Below, one piece after another: positions 1 through 12,771 of a stretch of DNA of 64,000 bases (position 1 is its first letter; each line of letters opens with the position of its first letter). Position numbers and translations under genes: made by a program. The notes under the pieces were generated by a model. That model worked only from the letters and a program-made list of their open reading frames with translations, was not told where the DNA came from and searched no databases. The DNA is from Helichrysum umbraculigerum (lineage: Eukaryota > Streptophyta > Magnoliopsida > Asterales > Asteraceae). The DNA lies in NCBI GenBank assembly GCA_949592205.1, contig CATIUR010000005.1:130901277-130965276 (forward strand). The letters are read 5' to 3'.

Positions 1-462
1 ATCTCATTAATCATTTTTCGAACTTTTACTTATCAAATAATGTAGATATAACAATATTATACATCACGATGAATTTTACTTGTCTGTCAGCTTCAACCTT
101 GTCCGAATAAAATTAATATACATCATGATGTGTGTTAATATTAATATGTATAAAATTTATTCACTGAGATGATCTCCCATTTATTACTCAATTAGAATTC
201 TCAAAAATTGGGAATAATTAGATATGTGCTCTGTATAGTAGGTTCAAATGCAATTGTGCTTCATTATGGGATTTAGCTACACAACCAGGTGAGCTAACGC
301 AATCTCATCTCAAACTTTTACTTATCAAATAATGTAGATATAACAATATTATACATCACGATGAATGTTACTTGTCTGTCAACTTCAACCTTGTCCGAAT
401 AAAATTGATATTCATCATGATGTGTGTTAATGTTAATACGTATAAAATGTATTCACCGTGAT
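1..462. repeat. AT-rich tandem repeat units, copy 1
   Basis: About one and a half copies of a roughly 300-bp unit. The words tatcaaataatgtagatata, ttgtccgaataaaatt and atgatgtgtgttaat recur at about 35, 330, 945 and 1245. Each unit ends in a GTAGGTTCAAATGCAA segment. Related but decayed words reappear near 3900-3975 and 5735-5820, so the same repeat flanks the solo LTR on both sides. No coding capacity was seen. The class (old retroelement, Helitron or satellite) cannot be told from sequence alone. Confidence 0.6.
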
Positions 463-835
463 TGTAACACCCCCAATTTCACTGTTTAGCGGAAGCAAGT
501 TTTGGGGCGCTACTAATCAAATATCACAGCACAAAAGTAAAGCAAACGACATCTATATGCAACGTTTGTAAAATAGTTACATTTCCATATATAAAATGTT
601 TGAAAACATAGTGTTTTCGGTTACAAAAATATAGTTCCCTAGAGTCCACGCGTATGGCGGGAGATTCTATTACATAATCATAATATACAAAAGATAATGC
701 TAAGAATCTCCGTTAAATGCAAAGTAGAAATCATGCGACTCTAGCTAGTGTCCAGGGGTGATCCTACTCCGTCGATATACCTGAGATACAAAGCTAAAAA
801 GTGTCAACCAAAAAGGTTGGTGAATAATTAAATAT
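463..835 (-). mobile_element. Truncated chromovirus LTR, first 373 bp
   Basis: Starts TGTAACACCCCC and by eye matches 1374-1746 throughout. At 835 it stops and jumps back into the AT-rich repeat at a short shared GAATAATTA-like junction. It is the left copy of the 911-bp tandem duplication and lacks the rest of the LTR. Confidence 0.75.
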
Positions 836-1373
836 GTGCAATGTATAGTAGGTTCGAATGCAACAGTGCTTCATTATGGGATTTATCTACACAACCAGGT
901 GAGTTAACGCAATCTCATTAATCATTTTTCGAACTTTTACTTATCAAATAATGTAGATATAACAATATTATACATCACGATGAATTTTACTTGTCTGTCA
1001 GCTTCAACCTTGTCCGAATAAAATTAATATACATCATGATGTGTGTTAATATTAATATGTATAAAATTTATTCACTGAGATGATCTCCCATTTATTACTC
1101 AATTAGAATTCTCAAAAATTGGGAATAATTAGATATGTGCTCTGTATAGTAGGTTCAAATGCAATTGTGCTTCATTATGGGATTTAGCTACACAACCAGG
1201 TGAGCTAACGCAATCTCATCTCAAACTTTTACTTATCAAATAATGTAGATATAACAATATTATACATCACGATGAATGTTACTTGTCTGTCAACTTCAAC
1301 CTTGTCCGAATAAAATTGATATTCATCATGATGTGTGTTAATGTTAATACGTATAAAATGTATTCACCGTGAT
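836..1373. repeat. AT-rich tandem repeat units, copy 2
   Basis: Positions 912-1373 repeat 1-462 with a period of 911. Positions 836-911 are a slightly different version of the unit end (GCAACAGTG for GCAATTGTG). The last five bases, GTGAT at 1369-1373, are the left target duplication of the solo LTR that follows. Confidence 0.65.
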
Positions 1374-3886
1374 TGTAACACCCCCAATTTCACTGTTTAG
1401 CGGAAGCAAGTTTTGGGGCGCTACTAATCAAATATCACAGCACAAAAGTAAAGCAAACGACATCTATATGCAACGTTTGTAAAATAGTTACATTTCCATA
1501 TATAAAATGTTTGAAAACATAGTGTTTTCGGTTACAAAAATATAGTTCCCTAGAGTCCACGCGTATGGCGGGAGATTCTATTACATAATCATAATATACA
1601 AAAGATAATGCTAAGAATCTCCGTTAAATGCAAAGTAGAAATCATGCGACTCTAGCTAGTGTCCAGGGGTGATCCTACTCCGTCGATATACCTGAGATAC
1701 AAAGCTAAAAAGTGTCAACCAAAAAGGTTGGTGAATCTTACAGGTTTAACAGTAAATAATTGTTATGAACCACAAGTATGTACCAGTATTGCTATCAAGC
1801 AAAGTAAGTAAGTAAATCAGTAAATCAGCACTATGCCATGAGCTCATAAGTTGAAGCTTAACAGTATAGTGTGAATATATCACGTACCCCCGTGAGTGCT
1901 ATCCGCACACTCATATGTAACAAATACTAATATGCCTGTTTCTACGTGTAAATCGGTACGTGGTGGCGCTACCACCCCAAGCAGGGATTGTAAGTCCCAA
2001 ATGGATCTATCTACTAGTAATCGCGCTTAAGTCAATAACTAACAACTTACGAATAGGAGGCTTTCAGTGGATAAAAGTAACTCATGCGGTGTGTACAAAA
2101 TGTGATGTAATCAGTTCAGTACATTGTGTTCATATGTAAAACAGTTGCTAAGTATCTCACCCCAAAGTATAAAAACAGTAAAAGTGGGGCTGTAAGACTC
2201 ACATGAGTCCAGTAAGTACGTATAGGAAATCAAACAAGTAACGCGGATGTAAGTCCGTAAGTGGTTCTCCGAACCATGCAACCTTCTGGCGTCCGAAACG
2301 CGCAAGGTTGTAAGTAAACAAGTAAATAAGTTGGTGTCTTAAAAGACCACCCATGCTAGTTTTCCACTCAACTAGGAAATGTCCAAGTATTTGTTAGAAA
2401 TTCGTTTGTAGTTTGAAAACAAGTATGGCCCGTTGGTGACGGTTTGTAATAATAATCCAAAAGTGTTATTATTATATGTATCGTTGAATCAGGTTTCGTT
2501 ATTTGTAAGTGTTTGACACTTAGTGCGAAAAGTATTTGCAACATCTAATGACGGGGGTCCGGGGGCAGTTCCCCTGGTAGCGGGGTCCAAGGGGCGACAG
2601 CCCCTGGCGGGGTCCAAGGGGCAGAGCCCCTGGTTGGGGTCGAGCTGAAATCTAATTTCTAATTTCGGTGTAAAATCAAGTGATAATTCTTAGTTCATAT
2701 TATTGCTTTTATTGCCGAATTTGGGTTCGAAAGACAAAGTGAGTTGCGAACCGAGTTGGGAGAACTCGACTCGCAGGTCAACTCGACTCGCAGGTCAACT
2801 CGACTCGCGGGTCAGTTCGGTTCACATGGCAACTTGACTCGCAAGTCAACTTCAACTCGTAGGTCAACTCGCGGGTCAGTTCGGTTCGTAGATGATTCCG
2901 ATTCGCAGGATGGCTTCGCGAGTCGAGATCTCGGTTCGACTCGCAGGACGGCCGAGATCTGGGATCTCAACTCGTGAGATGAACTGTCAGCGTTTTTCAA
3001 GTGATTTTCGATTTTTAAAGAGTTTTCGACGGGGTTTTTGGACATAATCTTGTTGAGTAAATGTTCTAGCATGTAAAAAGAAGCTTTACAAGTAATTTAG
3101 AAGAGTTTTAACATTTTATACCTCGAAATTGAAAACGAAGAAAATGAAGATGGAGCTCGTGATGCGGTAATCCCCGTGCTTGTCCCGGATGATGATGATG
3201 AACGACGGTGGTGGTGGTAGCAGCAGCTGCTGCTGCCATTTTTAGAGTGAGAGAGAGGGTGGGAGAGAAAAGAGTGGTAGAGAGAGAAAGAGGTGGTGGT
3301 AAATGAGGTGAAAACAAAAGAAAAATGGGGTTTTAAGGAGGGGAAATGGGTCGTGGGTCGCGGGTTGAGTTGGCTCCGCGGGTTTGGCTGACCCAACTTA
3401 GGTCTCGGTCTCGCGAACTCGTTCCTCAATTGCATTACGTCCCGTGATTGATTAAATGTTGTTCCGCGTTTTAAGTTAAAGTTTGTCTGTAATATTTTTA
3501 ACCAAGGTATTTTACCAAAACACTTCATAATAAGTTATAAAAATATAATTTGCACTATTTTCCTTGTAGGGCGCGTCTCGCGTGTTTTCGCTACGTTCGG
3601 AGTGTTTTAAACGATACGAAATATGTGTAATATATTTTCATGATATATTAATGCAATTAGTGTTTGTTTGTATAATTCCACATTATTTATAAATTTTGTC
3701 ACCAACGTCCATTATAAGAAATGTCGGACCTTGTCCGGTTCATAGTTGTACAGTTTAAACAAACAGCGCACGCGTGTATGTAATTACACCAAAACGTTAC
3801 ATATACTTAGAATATTACAAAACTAAATACATGTAATTACAAGTAGTTTAGGCACTAGTTAAAGTCCTAAATTGGCGGGTGTTACA
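1374..3886 (-). mobile_element. Solo LTR, chromovirus (Tekay-like)
   Basis: A 2513-bp LTR beginning TGTAACACCCCC and ending GGGTGTTACA. It is flanked by the perfect 5-bp target duplication GTGAT (1369-1373 and 3887-3891), so it is a complete solo LTR left by LTR-LTR recombination. Orientation is minus by comparison with elements 1 and 2. It contains three G-rich dyad units at 2549-2646, a CTCGACTCGCAGGTC-type array at about 2745-2990, and a GA-rich stretch near 3245-3300 that on the minus strand is the pyrimidine-rich putative start region. Short ORFs inside are LTR sequence, not genes. Confidence 0.88.
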
Positions 3887-5820
3887 GTGATGGTCTCCGC
3901 CTTCCTACTCGATTAGAATTTTCAGAAATTGGGAGTAATTAGATATGTGCTCTGCATAGTAGGTTCGAATGCAATTATATATTTAAGAATTATTTGTTAG
4001 TTGTAGATGATGACCGTACAGATTACAAACAAATTTGATGATAATATTCATTGTGGTGCTTGTTACATGATTTACACTGAACAATCATAGAATTAATATT
4101 AAGAGAATTTTAATATATATTATAGATTTCAAAACAATTGAATATTATTCACCGTGATGCTTAATACTGATTATATATTAGTGATTCCAAAGATACTGTG
4201 TAATATTCATTGTGATGATTATTAAGTGATTTACACTGAATACTCATTAAACTAAGCTAGATTAAGAATGAATTATGTCTGGTTTCAAATGTATTCAGTA
4301 TTATTCGCTATAATGCTAATTAGCTTATACATATAAATGTTACAGATTTCAAAGCCAAAGAAGGTTAAAAAGCCACGAAACTATCAGGTTTTGTCGTAAA
4401 GGACAGCAAGCAACTTGAGTCTATTATTAGAATGAATATTGTCGTAAGTAGAACTTTAGAAAAGTTTAACTTTATATTTAACAATTGTTATTATGCTGAA
4501 AATGATGATTGTTACTGATTATTTAATACAAATTTCAAGTTTGATGAATATTGTTCGCTGTGATGTATAATATATATTACATATTCCAAAACAATTGAAT
4601 ATTATTTACTATGATGTTTATTAGTTTATTTACACTGAATACTTGAGAATTTAAATACTAAGAGTGAATTCTAATTATATATTACAAATTGTTGTGCTTT
4701 AGGTGGAACTTTATATAGAGTACTTAAAGAAAGTTTGATACCCAAAGTCCACAATGTTTGAAACTGCAGAGATTAAACGAAAAGAAATAAAATGGAGGAC
4801 AAAGGAGAACGGGGAAAAGAAATGAAATGGAGGGGAAATGAGAACGGGGTAGACTGACGTACTTTTTATGCTCCACAATCCACGTGGAAAACTACAAAGG
4901 GCAAAAGAACCAGAATTGTGGGTTAATGACTGAAGGAAAGACTCAAATTGGTCAGCGGAAAGATTTAAGAAGTAAATATGTGGTCATGATGATTACACAT
5001 GACTCGAATGACATATAAGATGAAGTTATCCGGAGGTACGAATTTGATGAAGTTATGCGGAGGTACGAACTTAATAGTGCAACTAAATTTTTGAATGTTG
5101 ATTTTGATGAAGGAAATGCCAGGTTCAGCTAAATGAAAGGCACCAAAACAACTGAGATTTAATGATTTAGAATTTTTTCGGTATGAATGTTATCACTTAA
5201 TATTCACTCAAATGAATGTTATCACTTAAGATTCATTATCGAGAAGTGCATAGTCAAGAGAATTTTTGCTGATGTTGATTGTCATATGACAAAGTAGGCA
5301 AAATTTGTTTTCATCACAACTAAAGCTACTGATATGATGTTTTTATTGTTGATGCTGAAAAACAAAATTAAATGAATGTCATGGTTGACTTGAAGCTTGT
5401 AAGTGTTGTTGAAAGGATGAATTTATCGGTAATCGCTTTTATATGAATCTAATGTATTTTGTAAGGAGTTGAATGCTAACTTTTAAAGTCAAATTTGGGA
5501 GTTGCACTGAAATTCAAAATATTAGGTAAGATGTTGATTTAAATGGTTTCAATGATGTTTTACATGTTGATATGCAGTGTAATTAGAAGAATCAAGTTTG
5601 AAGGTTGAGTTTCAAAAGTCATAATGTTTGATTGAATGCCAAAGCTATTTCTATAGTGTGTGGATACTAAGTTAATATACATTTCTAAAGTTTTACATAG
5701 TAGGTTTGTTTCATATGCTGGAATGCAGATGAATGCTACTTGTTTATGAACTCTAAGGTTGTAAGAATAAAATTAAAATTTATCAACATGAGTGTTAATG
5801 TTAATACGTATTGATGATCA
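3887..5820. repeat. Decayed AT-rich repeat right of solo LTR
   Basis: Continues the unit interrupted by the solo LTR: GGGAGTAATTAGATATGTGC at about 3930 matches the word near 222. It then runs through degenerate repeats of 'TTCACCGTGATG ... TGATTTACACTGAATA'. A further cousin of the unit lies at 5735-5820. No long ORF, splice-supported exon or terminal repeat was found. Confidence 0.4.
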
Positions 5821-7290
5821 TTTTTTTAGTTGTTGGATCCAATCTTGTTAATCCAGATTCATCATCTTTTTTCCCTCAATATATGTACTATAGCTTCTCT
5901 AATTGATTTTCGTTATCAATGAATGTCATCACTTAATATTTATATATCACTTAATATTGTCAAAATGAATGTTATAACAACTGAAACTAATTTTTTACGT
6001 TTATTAATGAATATTATCATTAAAATTTTTAGTAATGTAAATATATTTTTAGTGTTTTTTTTAATCAAATACTTACGGAGTATTACAGTAGTTATTATTT
6101 TAATAATAAAGTTACTAATCACTACTAATGTTAAACATTAGCATGTTTCTCAAACAAAGTAAAAATGCGGCACCTTTTTTGTTGTAATAAAATAGAAAGT
6201 ATCGTTGGATTAAAACCCTTGTCACCATCACCATAAACCATCGTTTCGCCGTCGCCATCCGCCGATTTCCACCACCATCTACTTTCACCAGATCGCTCTC
6301 TAAAACTCTTATAATCATCATTTCGGAATCGGTTAACTTTTGCAGAAGTGTTAGGGTTTATGTCGAGATCTATGCTGAAATTCTAGCCAATGCAGTGAAG
6401 TTGACTTCAGATTTTGGAATCTGGGAGAGCGTCAGGTATTGCACTTCATATGTCATCTGAATTATTTTAGTTGAATAAATTATTATTATTATTATTATTT
6501 TGTTTATAATGATGATTATATTAGGGTTTGTTCTGAAATGATATTCAAAAGCTGAGTTAATTATAGGGTTAATGACATAAAAAGGTACCCATTTTTTTAT
6601 CAATATATTATTTTGGGTACTATAAATTTGAATCATCAATTTAAGGTATCTAAGTTACTTGAAGGTTTAAGCTAATTTAAAGGTTTTTTTTATCATATTT
6701 TATTTATTTTATTTTTTATAAATGGGGTGATGCTCCAAAAGTTAAGTGTGAGTTCAGTTACGGAAATTTTTCCCCATTTTTCATTTTCCATCTTTCTAAG
6801 GAGTGAGAAGTGTTCTAATTCTCTAGAAAAACAAGGAAAATTTGGAAAATGCGTTCAAATTTGAGAGGTGGAGTTTTCCTTTTCCAAGAGAAAATAGATA
6901 TGAAAACTTAGAGAACCACGAAAAGTAGTTTTCAACTTTTTAATTATAAAATGGAAAATAGAAAATTTCCTTTTCTTAGAAAAGACTTTTTAGAAAACTT
7001 GGATTTGAACAGATTTTCTAATTTTCTAGTTTCCTTAAAGAAGTTTTATGGAAAAGTGAAGGAGTTTTCTGAAACTAAACGCGGCCTAAAAGATTCTCTT
7101 TTTGGTGGTAGAAACTAGAAAGAGTTTGTTCGATGAAGAAGTTGGGTACCCGAAATGAGTAATATAATAAAGTTGAGTAGCTTTTATTTGGTCATTTACC
7201 CTTGATTCTACTAGCTGTTTTTGCTTCCACTGCATACCTGAGTGAGTGGCCAATTGAAAATCTTAAATATGAGATAAATTATGTTACTAG
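5821..7290. other. AT-rich intergenic DNA, possible exon remnant
   Basis: Mostly low-complexity A/T with a short ATT microsatellite at about 6480-6503. The segment 6200-6435 is richer in C and G, contains a TTAGGGTTT motif, and has one frame open through 6430 followed by a GTATTG donor-like site. It could be the 5' exon of a lost gene, but no partner exon was found and the peptide is unfamiliar. It is therefore not called as a gene. Confidence 0.25.
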
Positions 7291-7294
7291 GAAT

Positions 7295-8019
7295 ACGGTG
7301 TTGGTTCCTTTTCTCCAAAAGCTTCAGCGATTAGGCGGTGTTTGGGGGTGTTATTTGGTGAATTATGGTGGTGGAGGTGTTGGTGATTTAGAGAGAAAAG
7401 AAGAGAAGGAGAGAGATGATGATGATGATTATGGAAGAAATGGGGAAGGGATCCCCACTTTTGGGGCAAATTTTTGGTGGGGTCCACGGTGTGGGCTTCA
7501 CCAATTTAATTCCCTGCAATAGCGCTTCGTGCGGTGTTCGTTTTCCCGGTAATTTAAACGTTTAATTAATATTTAAATGCGTTTAATTATGCGTTTTGAA
7601 ATACGAAAAATTATTCAATATTTTTGTTGAGGTATTTTACCAAATACTTAATAATTGCGTTATAAAATATAACGTTAACTTGTTTTGTTTGTTTGCGCGT
7701 TTAATAATTTAATCGCGTAGCCCTTGATTGTACGATACGAATTGTGTACGAAATATTATTAAATAAAATAATATTTTGGATGTAATTGTGTTATTAAATA
7801 ACATTATATTATTTAATTAAATTGTTCACCAACGTCCGCATTTATTTGGAACCGAATTACATTCGATTTAAAACTTGTACGATTTAACCAAACCGCATAA
7901 TTGTATATATTCAACAATATATATTATTTGACACACAAATTAGCCTAACACAGAACTAATTACATGTATTAAAACTTGATTAGGCACTAATTACTAGTCC
8001 TAATTTGTCGGGTGTCACA
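7295..8019 (-). mobile_element. Chromovirus LTR fragment
   Basis: The right end, GTCGGGTGTCACA, and the preceding AGGCACTAATTACTAGTCCTAA are the same LTR terminus as at 49802 and 30532. The left end lies in the GA-rich putative start region and is not bounded by a target duplication, so the LTR is truncated. It is in minus orientation. The 106-residue ORF at 7202-7522 is this LTR sequence. Confidence 0.65.
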
Positions 8020-9715
8020 GGGTTTAAGAGTGGTTAATGGTTTAGAGTTTTGATTTCTTGAATTTAAATATGTTGTTATGCGATATGTGTATAGGTACTA
8101 AGAAGTTGGAAGTATTACCATTGGTTATATATTGTGAATCATCAATCAAAAGCTAAGGTGGGTAGTATAGGGATTTAATCAAGTAAATGGTTGTATGTGT
8201 TTCCGGATTACTCCCGAGTAAGAGGATCATACAACCATGTGGAAGTTAATTGTGATTTATTTGTTTTAAATTGTTACTTGTGAATGGTTATGACATGAAT
8301 TGATTGTACATGTTACCGGATAGCTTCCGAGCTAGATGTGGGTACAATCAAGTGGAGGTTATTTGAATTACTTGAATATGATTATAGTGATATGAATTGT
8401 GATTGTACATGTTACCGGATAGCTTCCGAGCTAGAGGTGTGTACAATCATAAGTTAGTGATATGAAGCTTATGAAGTTTATGATGTAGAGTTGCTAGTTC
8501 ACTAGCATAGTGTTTATGTAGTCATGTTATGTATTATTTGATTAAATTGCTTATATGCTCACTAAGCAAAAGTGCTTATTGTTTAAGTGTTTTATGATTT
8601 AGGTGGAAGTGGACAAGGAAAGGGAAATGCGGTTTAAGGGGATAGCGTGGATTGCATGATATTAGAGTATGGCAAGTTTTCTCTTTGAAGTATCGTTTAG
8701 ATAAGACTTGTGTAAAGCGCCCTTTTAAGACATGTTTTAAAAGATAGTCATGGTGAGCCATGACATATGAAATTTTGATGTGGTTTGACTTTCAAAGTCA
8801 CGAATACTTGAATATGATGTAAATTATGGATTTGAAGCTTTAATGTAAGTGTTTGAATTAAATTAGTGTTTATGGATTGGTTTTATAAAAATAGAGTGAA
8901 TCAATGGTCAAATGTGTTTTCATTTGAAATGAAGTGTTGACATGTAGTCAACCATTCCATTAGTCAATTATGGGTTGTGATTGGCTAGTCAATGGGTCAA
9001 AGTAGTCATTGTGGGTCAGCGGGTCAAAAAGGGTCGATATGGGTCATTAAATGCACTTACGGTCTAAAACGGGTTAGAGAAGGGTTAAGGGTGTGCTGAA
9101 GCATCTTACAACTTTGTTTTAATATGTATGATATGTCGTCAAAGGCATAATGTCTCAGCCTTCATGGTTTAAGACTTGATATGCACACAAAATAGTCATT
9201 TTTGGGTCAAAAAGAGTCATACGCCAAAATCCCGTGTTATTGTGAAATTTGGAAAAGTGCAAAAAGGGAAGTCTTCATTTTGGTCATATGAATGTGCACG
9301 CAAAATTTCAGGTCAAACGGATGCACGAGTAAAAAGTTATGCGTGATTGAAGTTGGTTTAAAAAGTTGACTTTTGCTGACTTCTGGATTTACACTAAGGA
9401 ACGCGATCCAGACCACATTTTTCGGATCGCGTTCGCAAGGCAAAAATGGTGGTAGAATGTTTATAACTTAGGAACGCGATTCAGACACCACTTCCAGGAT
9501 CGCGTTTGTCGGTAGAAAATGGATATTTTGGGTTTAAAAAGTCCGTTTCAGCTAGGGAAAATTAATTAGGATAAAATATACAAATGAGATAGTAATGGGA
9601 CATTATCGAGAGTGTCATAAACCGGAAAAAAAATGGTTCTGTTTTCGGGGCGTTTCAAAGTTGGTAAAATGGAATGTGTATTTATAGTTAAAAAGTTGTG
9701 TTTAAAAAGAAAATT
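8020..9715 (+). mobile_element. LTR-like fragment, family not assigned
   Basis: Non-coding. It contains three copies of a TTACCGGATAGCTTCCGAGC-type word (about 8200, 8310, 8412), a GCTCACTAAGC segment near 8557, and two hairpin-forming pairs of AACGCGATCC / GGATCGCGTT words at about 9401-9510. The same words occur in the LTRs of element 3. No ends or target duplications could be defined. Confidence 0.4.
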
Positions 9716-9935
9716 AAAATTTTTTTTTTTTTAAAGCGGCTCTTTTTTGGCCGTTGGGGTTGATTTTTTTTTTTTTCTTAACGGCTAGATTTTAAAATAA
9801 TAATAATAAAAATAAAGTGGGCCCCACTTGCACCCCCACCACACTCGAGAGTCAGTTCCGTCGGTTGGAACCGATGGTTTGGTGCCATCGATGTCAGTTC
9901 CGTCGGCTGGAACCGACGGAAACCAATAGGACAAG
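9716..9935. repeat. MITE-like repeat with TTCCGTCGG dyads
   Basis: T-rich tracts, GTGGGCCCCAC, then two GTCAGTTCCGTCGG-type dyads (about 9852-9918). The composition resembles the two Tourist-like MITEs at 12772-13919, but clean terminal inverted repeats were not found. Confidence 0.3.
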
Positions 9936-10705
9936 TGACAGAGCGAGTGTTTTCAGATGTACATTGCGTAACTGAAATATTTCGGTGATCAGTTTTCTGA
10001 TCCTTTCACAGTTTCACTGCTCACTCCAATATGTGTACTTACAGATTTGAGCCTGAAATCTGTTGTGAATATATCAAGACAAGGCACCTTGGTGAATGTT
10101 ATTGTTTTGCATCTTGATAGATCAAGAAATATGTGGTTGAAAGTCTTGACTCAAATCATTTAGTGAGACAGTAAGTATCTGAGCTAATATAAATTAATAC
10201 TACGTATTATTCTTTTACTATGAGAGTAACTTGTAATAGATTCTTGTCATGAGTCATGACGTACTTTACTTCTAGTGGAACATCGAAGGGGTTGGCCCCA
10301 CGCAATTAGCTACTACTCGTATTTAATGAATACCTAATTACGGTTTTGCATCAGTCAATAAATTATATTCAGAAAAATATAACTACTTTAATCTTCATGT
10401 ATATGAATTGAAGAAGAAAAATGTGTATTAATTGCAAATAATGTTATGTGAAATGTTGATAATAGCTTATGGTGTTTATATCTAGCTATCTTTATGTATA
10501 TCAATCAATTGTTAAACTAGATTATGGTTATTAAATAAATATAAAACAAAAATACACTCCAAGTTGAGCCCAGGTAAGTCATGACACACACTCCATCATA
10601 TCATATTGAACCTGAAAGTGGTAGCCTTTTTTTAGTGTGTGTATACACATCAATCTCTCTGCCTCTAAGAAACTAAGTACGGAAAGAGTAAAGAGAGAAT
10701 TGAAA
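9936..10705. other. Upstream region of WAT1-related gene
   Basis: No coding evidence. It is AT-rich, with a TATA-like AAATATAAAAC at about 10536, some 170 bp before the chosen start codon, and an in-frame upstream ATG at 10637. The promoter assignment is inference. Confidence 0.3.
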
Positions 10706-12205
10706 ATGGGATTAGATGCTTTAGCATCGACGATAATGGTAATGGTACAAATTGAGTATGCAGGTACGATTATATTGGCAAAGCTAGCCATTGATTCCGG
10801 GATGAATCCTTTCGTGCACGTTGCCTACCGCCAAACCTTCGCTTCCATTATCGCTATTCCTTTTGCTTACTTTTTTGAGAGGTACCCAAACTAAAAACTT
10901 TTTGTTAAAGATTTGATTATATATATATGATTATGTAATAAATCATCCATATTAACAAAGTTCAGCAACCTACTAGACTTGAGTTATGATATTGTAATAA
11001 CTACTATTATAATCATTATGATTTTAAGCTGATATGAAAGTTGTTTCATGACAAAATGCAGAGGAAAAAGACCTCCCATGACGCTGCCCATTTTCTGTCA
11101 AATTTGCTTTTCATCCATGGTCGGGTAAGTGACGATTCTTTAACAATTTGTAAATTTAAGTATTCTTAATCTTTTCTTCCATGGATATACAGAATGACAC
11201 TTAATCAAATAACATACTATGTTGGTTTGAAGAACTCTACCCCAACCATCGCGTGTGCACTCTCAAATCTTTTTCCTGCATTGACCTTCATCCTTGCTGT
11301 CCTTTCCAAGTAACGCCTAATTCCTCTAATACGTCGCTAACAGTACACTTTTGCTGCAAAAAAGCAAGTTTCTTGTAGTTTCTAGACATTACTACCTGAC
11401 TAAAACTATTTCTTTCGTTCGGTAGGCAGGAAAGTGCAAGAATAGAGACAACGGTAGGACAAGCCAAGCTGATGGGAACATTAGTTTGTGTCGGTGGGGC
11501 CGTTCTGTTGTCACTATACCATGGACCTGTTTTGCCCATTGGCGAATCAGGCATTCACTTAAGTATAAGCAAAACACATAACTCAAGTGAAAGCAACCAA
11601 GGAAATCTTATGGGGTCGCTCCTCATCACCATCAGCGCTTTTCTTTGGGCCATTTGGTTCATCCTCCAAGTAAGCTATAACCACTATTATATCACATCCC
11701 TCCACCACAATCAATAAACTTTTATTCGCAACACGCTATATATATCATCTCTATTGACCATTTTATTCTATTATTGTGGATCATCGAATGATTATAGGCA
11801 AAGATGAACAACAAATATCCAGCTCCATATTCGAGTTCAGCCTTGATGCTATCATTAGCCACCATCCAAAGTTGGATCCTTGGTTTAGTCATGGAGCCTT
11901 CCTTACCTGGATGGTCATTGTTTCCTCCAATCAGGGTAGTTTCAACTGTCTATTCGGTATATATATACAACAACTCTTGAAGTAATCACGTACTAAAGAT
12001 AAACCACGACATCATATATAATTTGACGTTTGAATTAACTTTCACTCTTTCAGGGAGTTGTATGTTCGACGATAGCACTTTTCATGATATCATGGTGTAT
12101 CAAAAGAAAAGGTCCTCTATTTGTATCGGTCTTTAACCCCTTGATGTTGATCATCGTCGCACTACTTAGTTGGGGTCTTCTACGTGATAAACTATATGCT
12201 GGAAC
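10706..12205 (+). CDS. WAT1-related EamA transporter, 3'-truncated, 6 exons
   Basis: Plant drug/metabolite exporter family (WAT1/nodulin-21-like); members are multi-pass membrane transporters, WAT1 itself on the tonoplast. Exons read from GT-AG sites and unbroken phase: 10706-10881, 11062-11124, 11193-11309, 11426-11669, 11798-11935 and 12054-12205, about 296 residues. Family landmarks in order: a GMNPFVHVAYRQTFA-like stretch (residues ~35-50), PPMTLPIFCQI after the first intron, YYVGLKNSTPTIACALSNL, GQAKLMGTLVCVGGA, an AKMNNKYPAPYSSSALM start to exon 5, and WCIKRKGPLFVSVFNPL in exon 6. The ATG at 10706 is preferred over 10637 because homologues start close before the first membrane segment. 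Exon 6 ends at a good donor (AAC|GTAAGC), but no final exon of the GSxLIVxGLYxVLWGK type appears before the MITEs. The gene is either truncated or its last exon has been moved away. Substrate unknown. Confidence 0.8.
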
Positions 12206-12768
12206 GTAAGCAATATACATATATGAAGATAAAACATTTAAACACTTCATGGCACCCTATGGATCATAAAAGTAACCATTTCTAAGGCCTAAAAAACATG
12301 GGAACAAAACTGGTGTAGACTATTGGATTGATTTATATTGACCATATATATATAAACTAGTGGTAGTAACATTGTTTTTTAACTTTTTAACTGTATTTTG
12401 TGTGGATTTATTATCAGTATTTTTGTCTAGATGGGTTTGAGTCTAAATGGGTCCGGGTCTAGATGGGTCATTTAGAAGGATGGGTCTAAATGAGTCCGAG
12501 TCAAATGGGTCTCGGGTCGGGTTGACCCATCGGGTTTTAACCAAACTTTTTTTTATATTTGAGTGAAAAATGAAAAAAGGTGGAAAAAAAAATTATCCGC
12601 TAGACCGTCTAGACGCGTTGGTTAATTGTTACACAATTGAAAGTCATATTGAAAAACCATCTCTTCCTAAGTATTAATCAAATTGACCCATAATTAACCA
12701 ATTGGAACACCTCTAATTTTCCTTAACAAAATTAACGTGTTTGATTTTATAAAAAGAAAGTTAACTAA
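12206..12768. other. Flank after WAT1-related gene
   Basis: Contains a short degenerate ATGGGTC/TGAGTCC-rich stretch at about 12428-12530 and AT-rich DNA. It was searched by eye for the missing terminal exon of the transporter and none was found. Confidence 0.4.
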
Positions 12769-12771
12769 TAA

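Noticed and set aside
222..260. GTAGGTTCAAATGC as a tRNA-like or SINE B box
   Set aside because: Resembles a B box only loosely. No A box at the right distance was found, and it recurs as part of the larger repeat unit.
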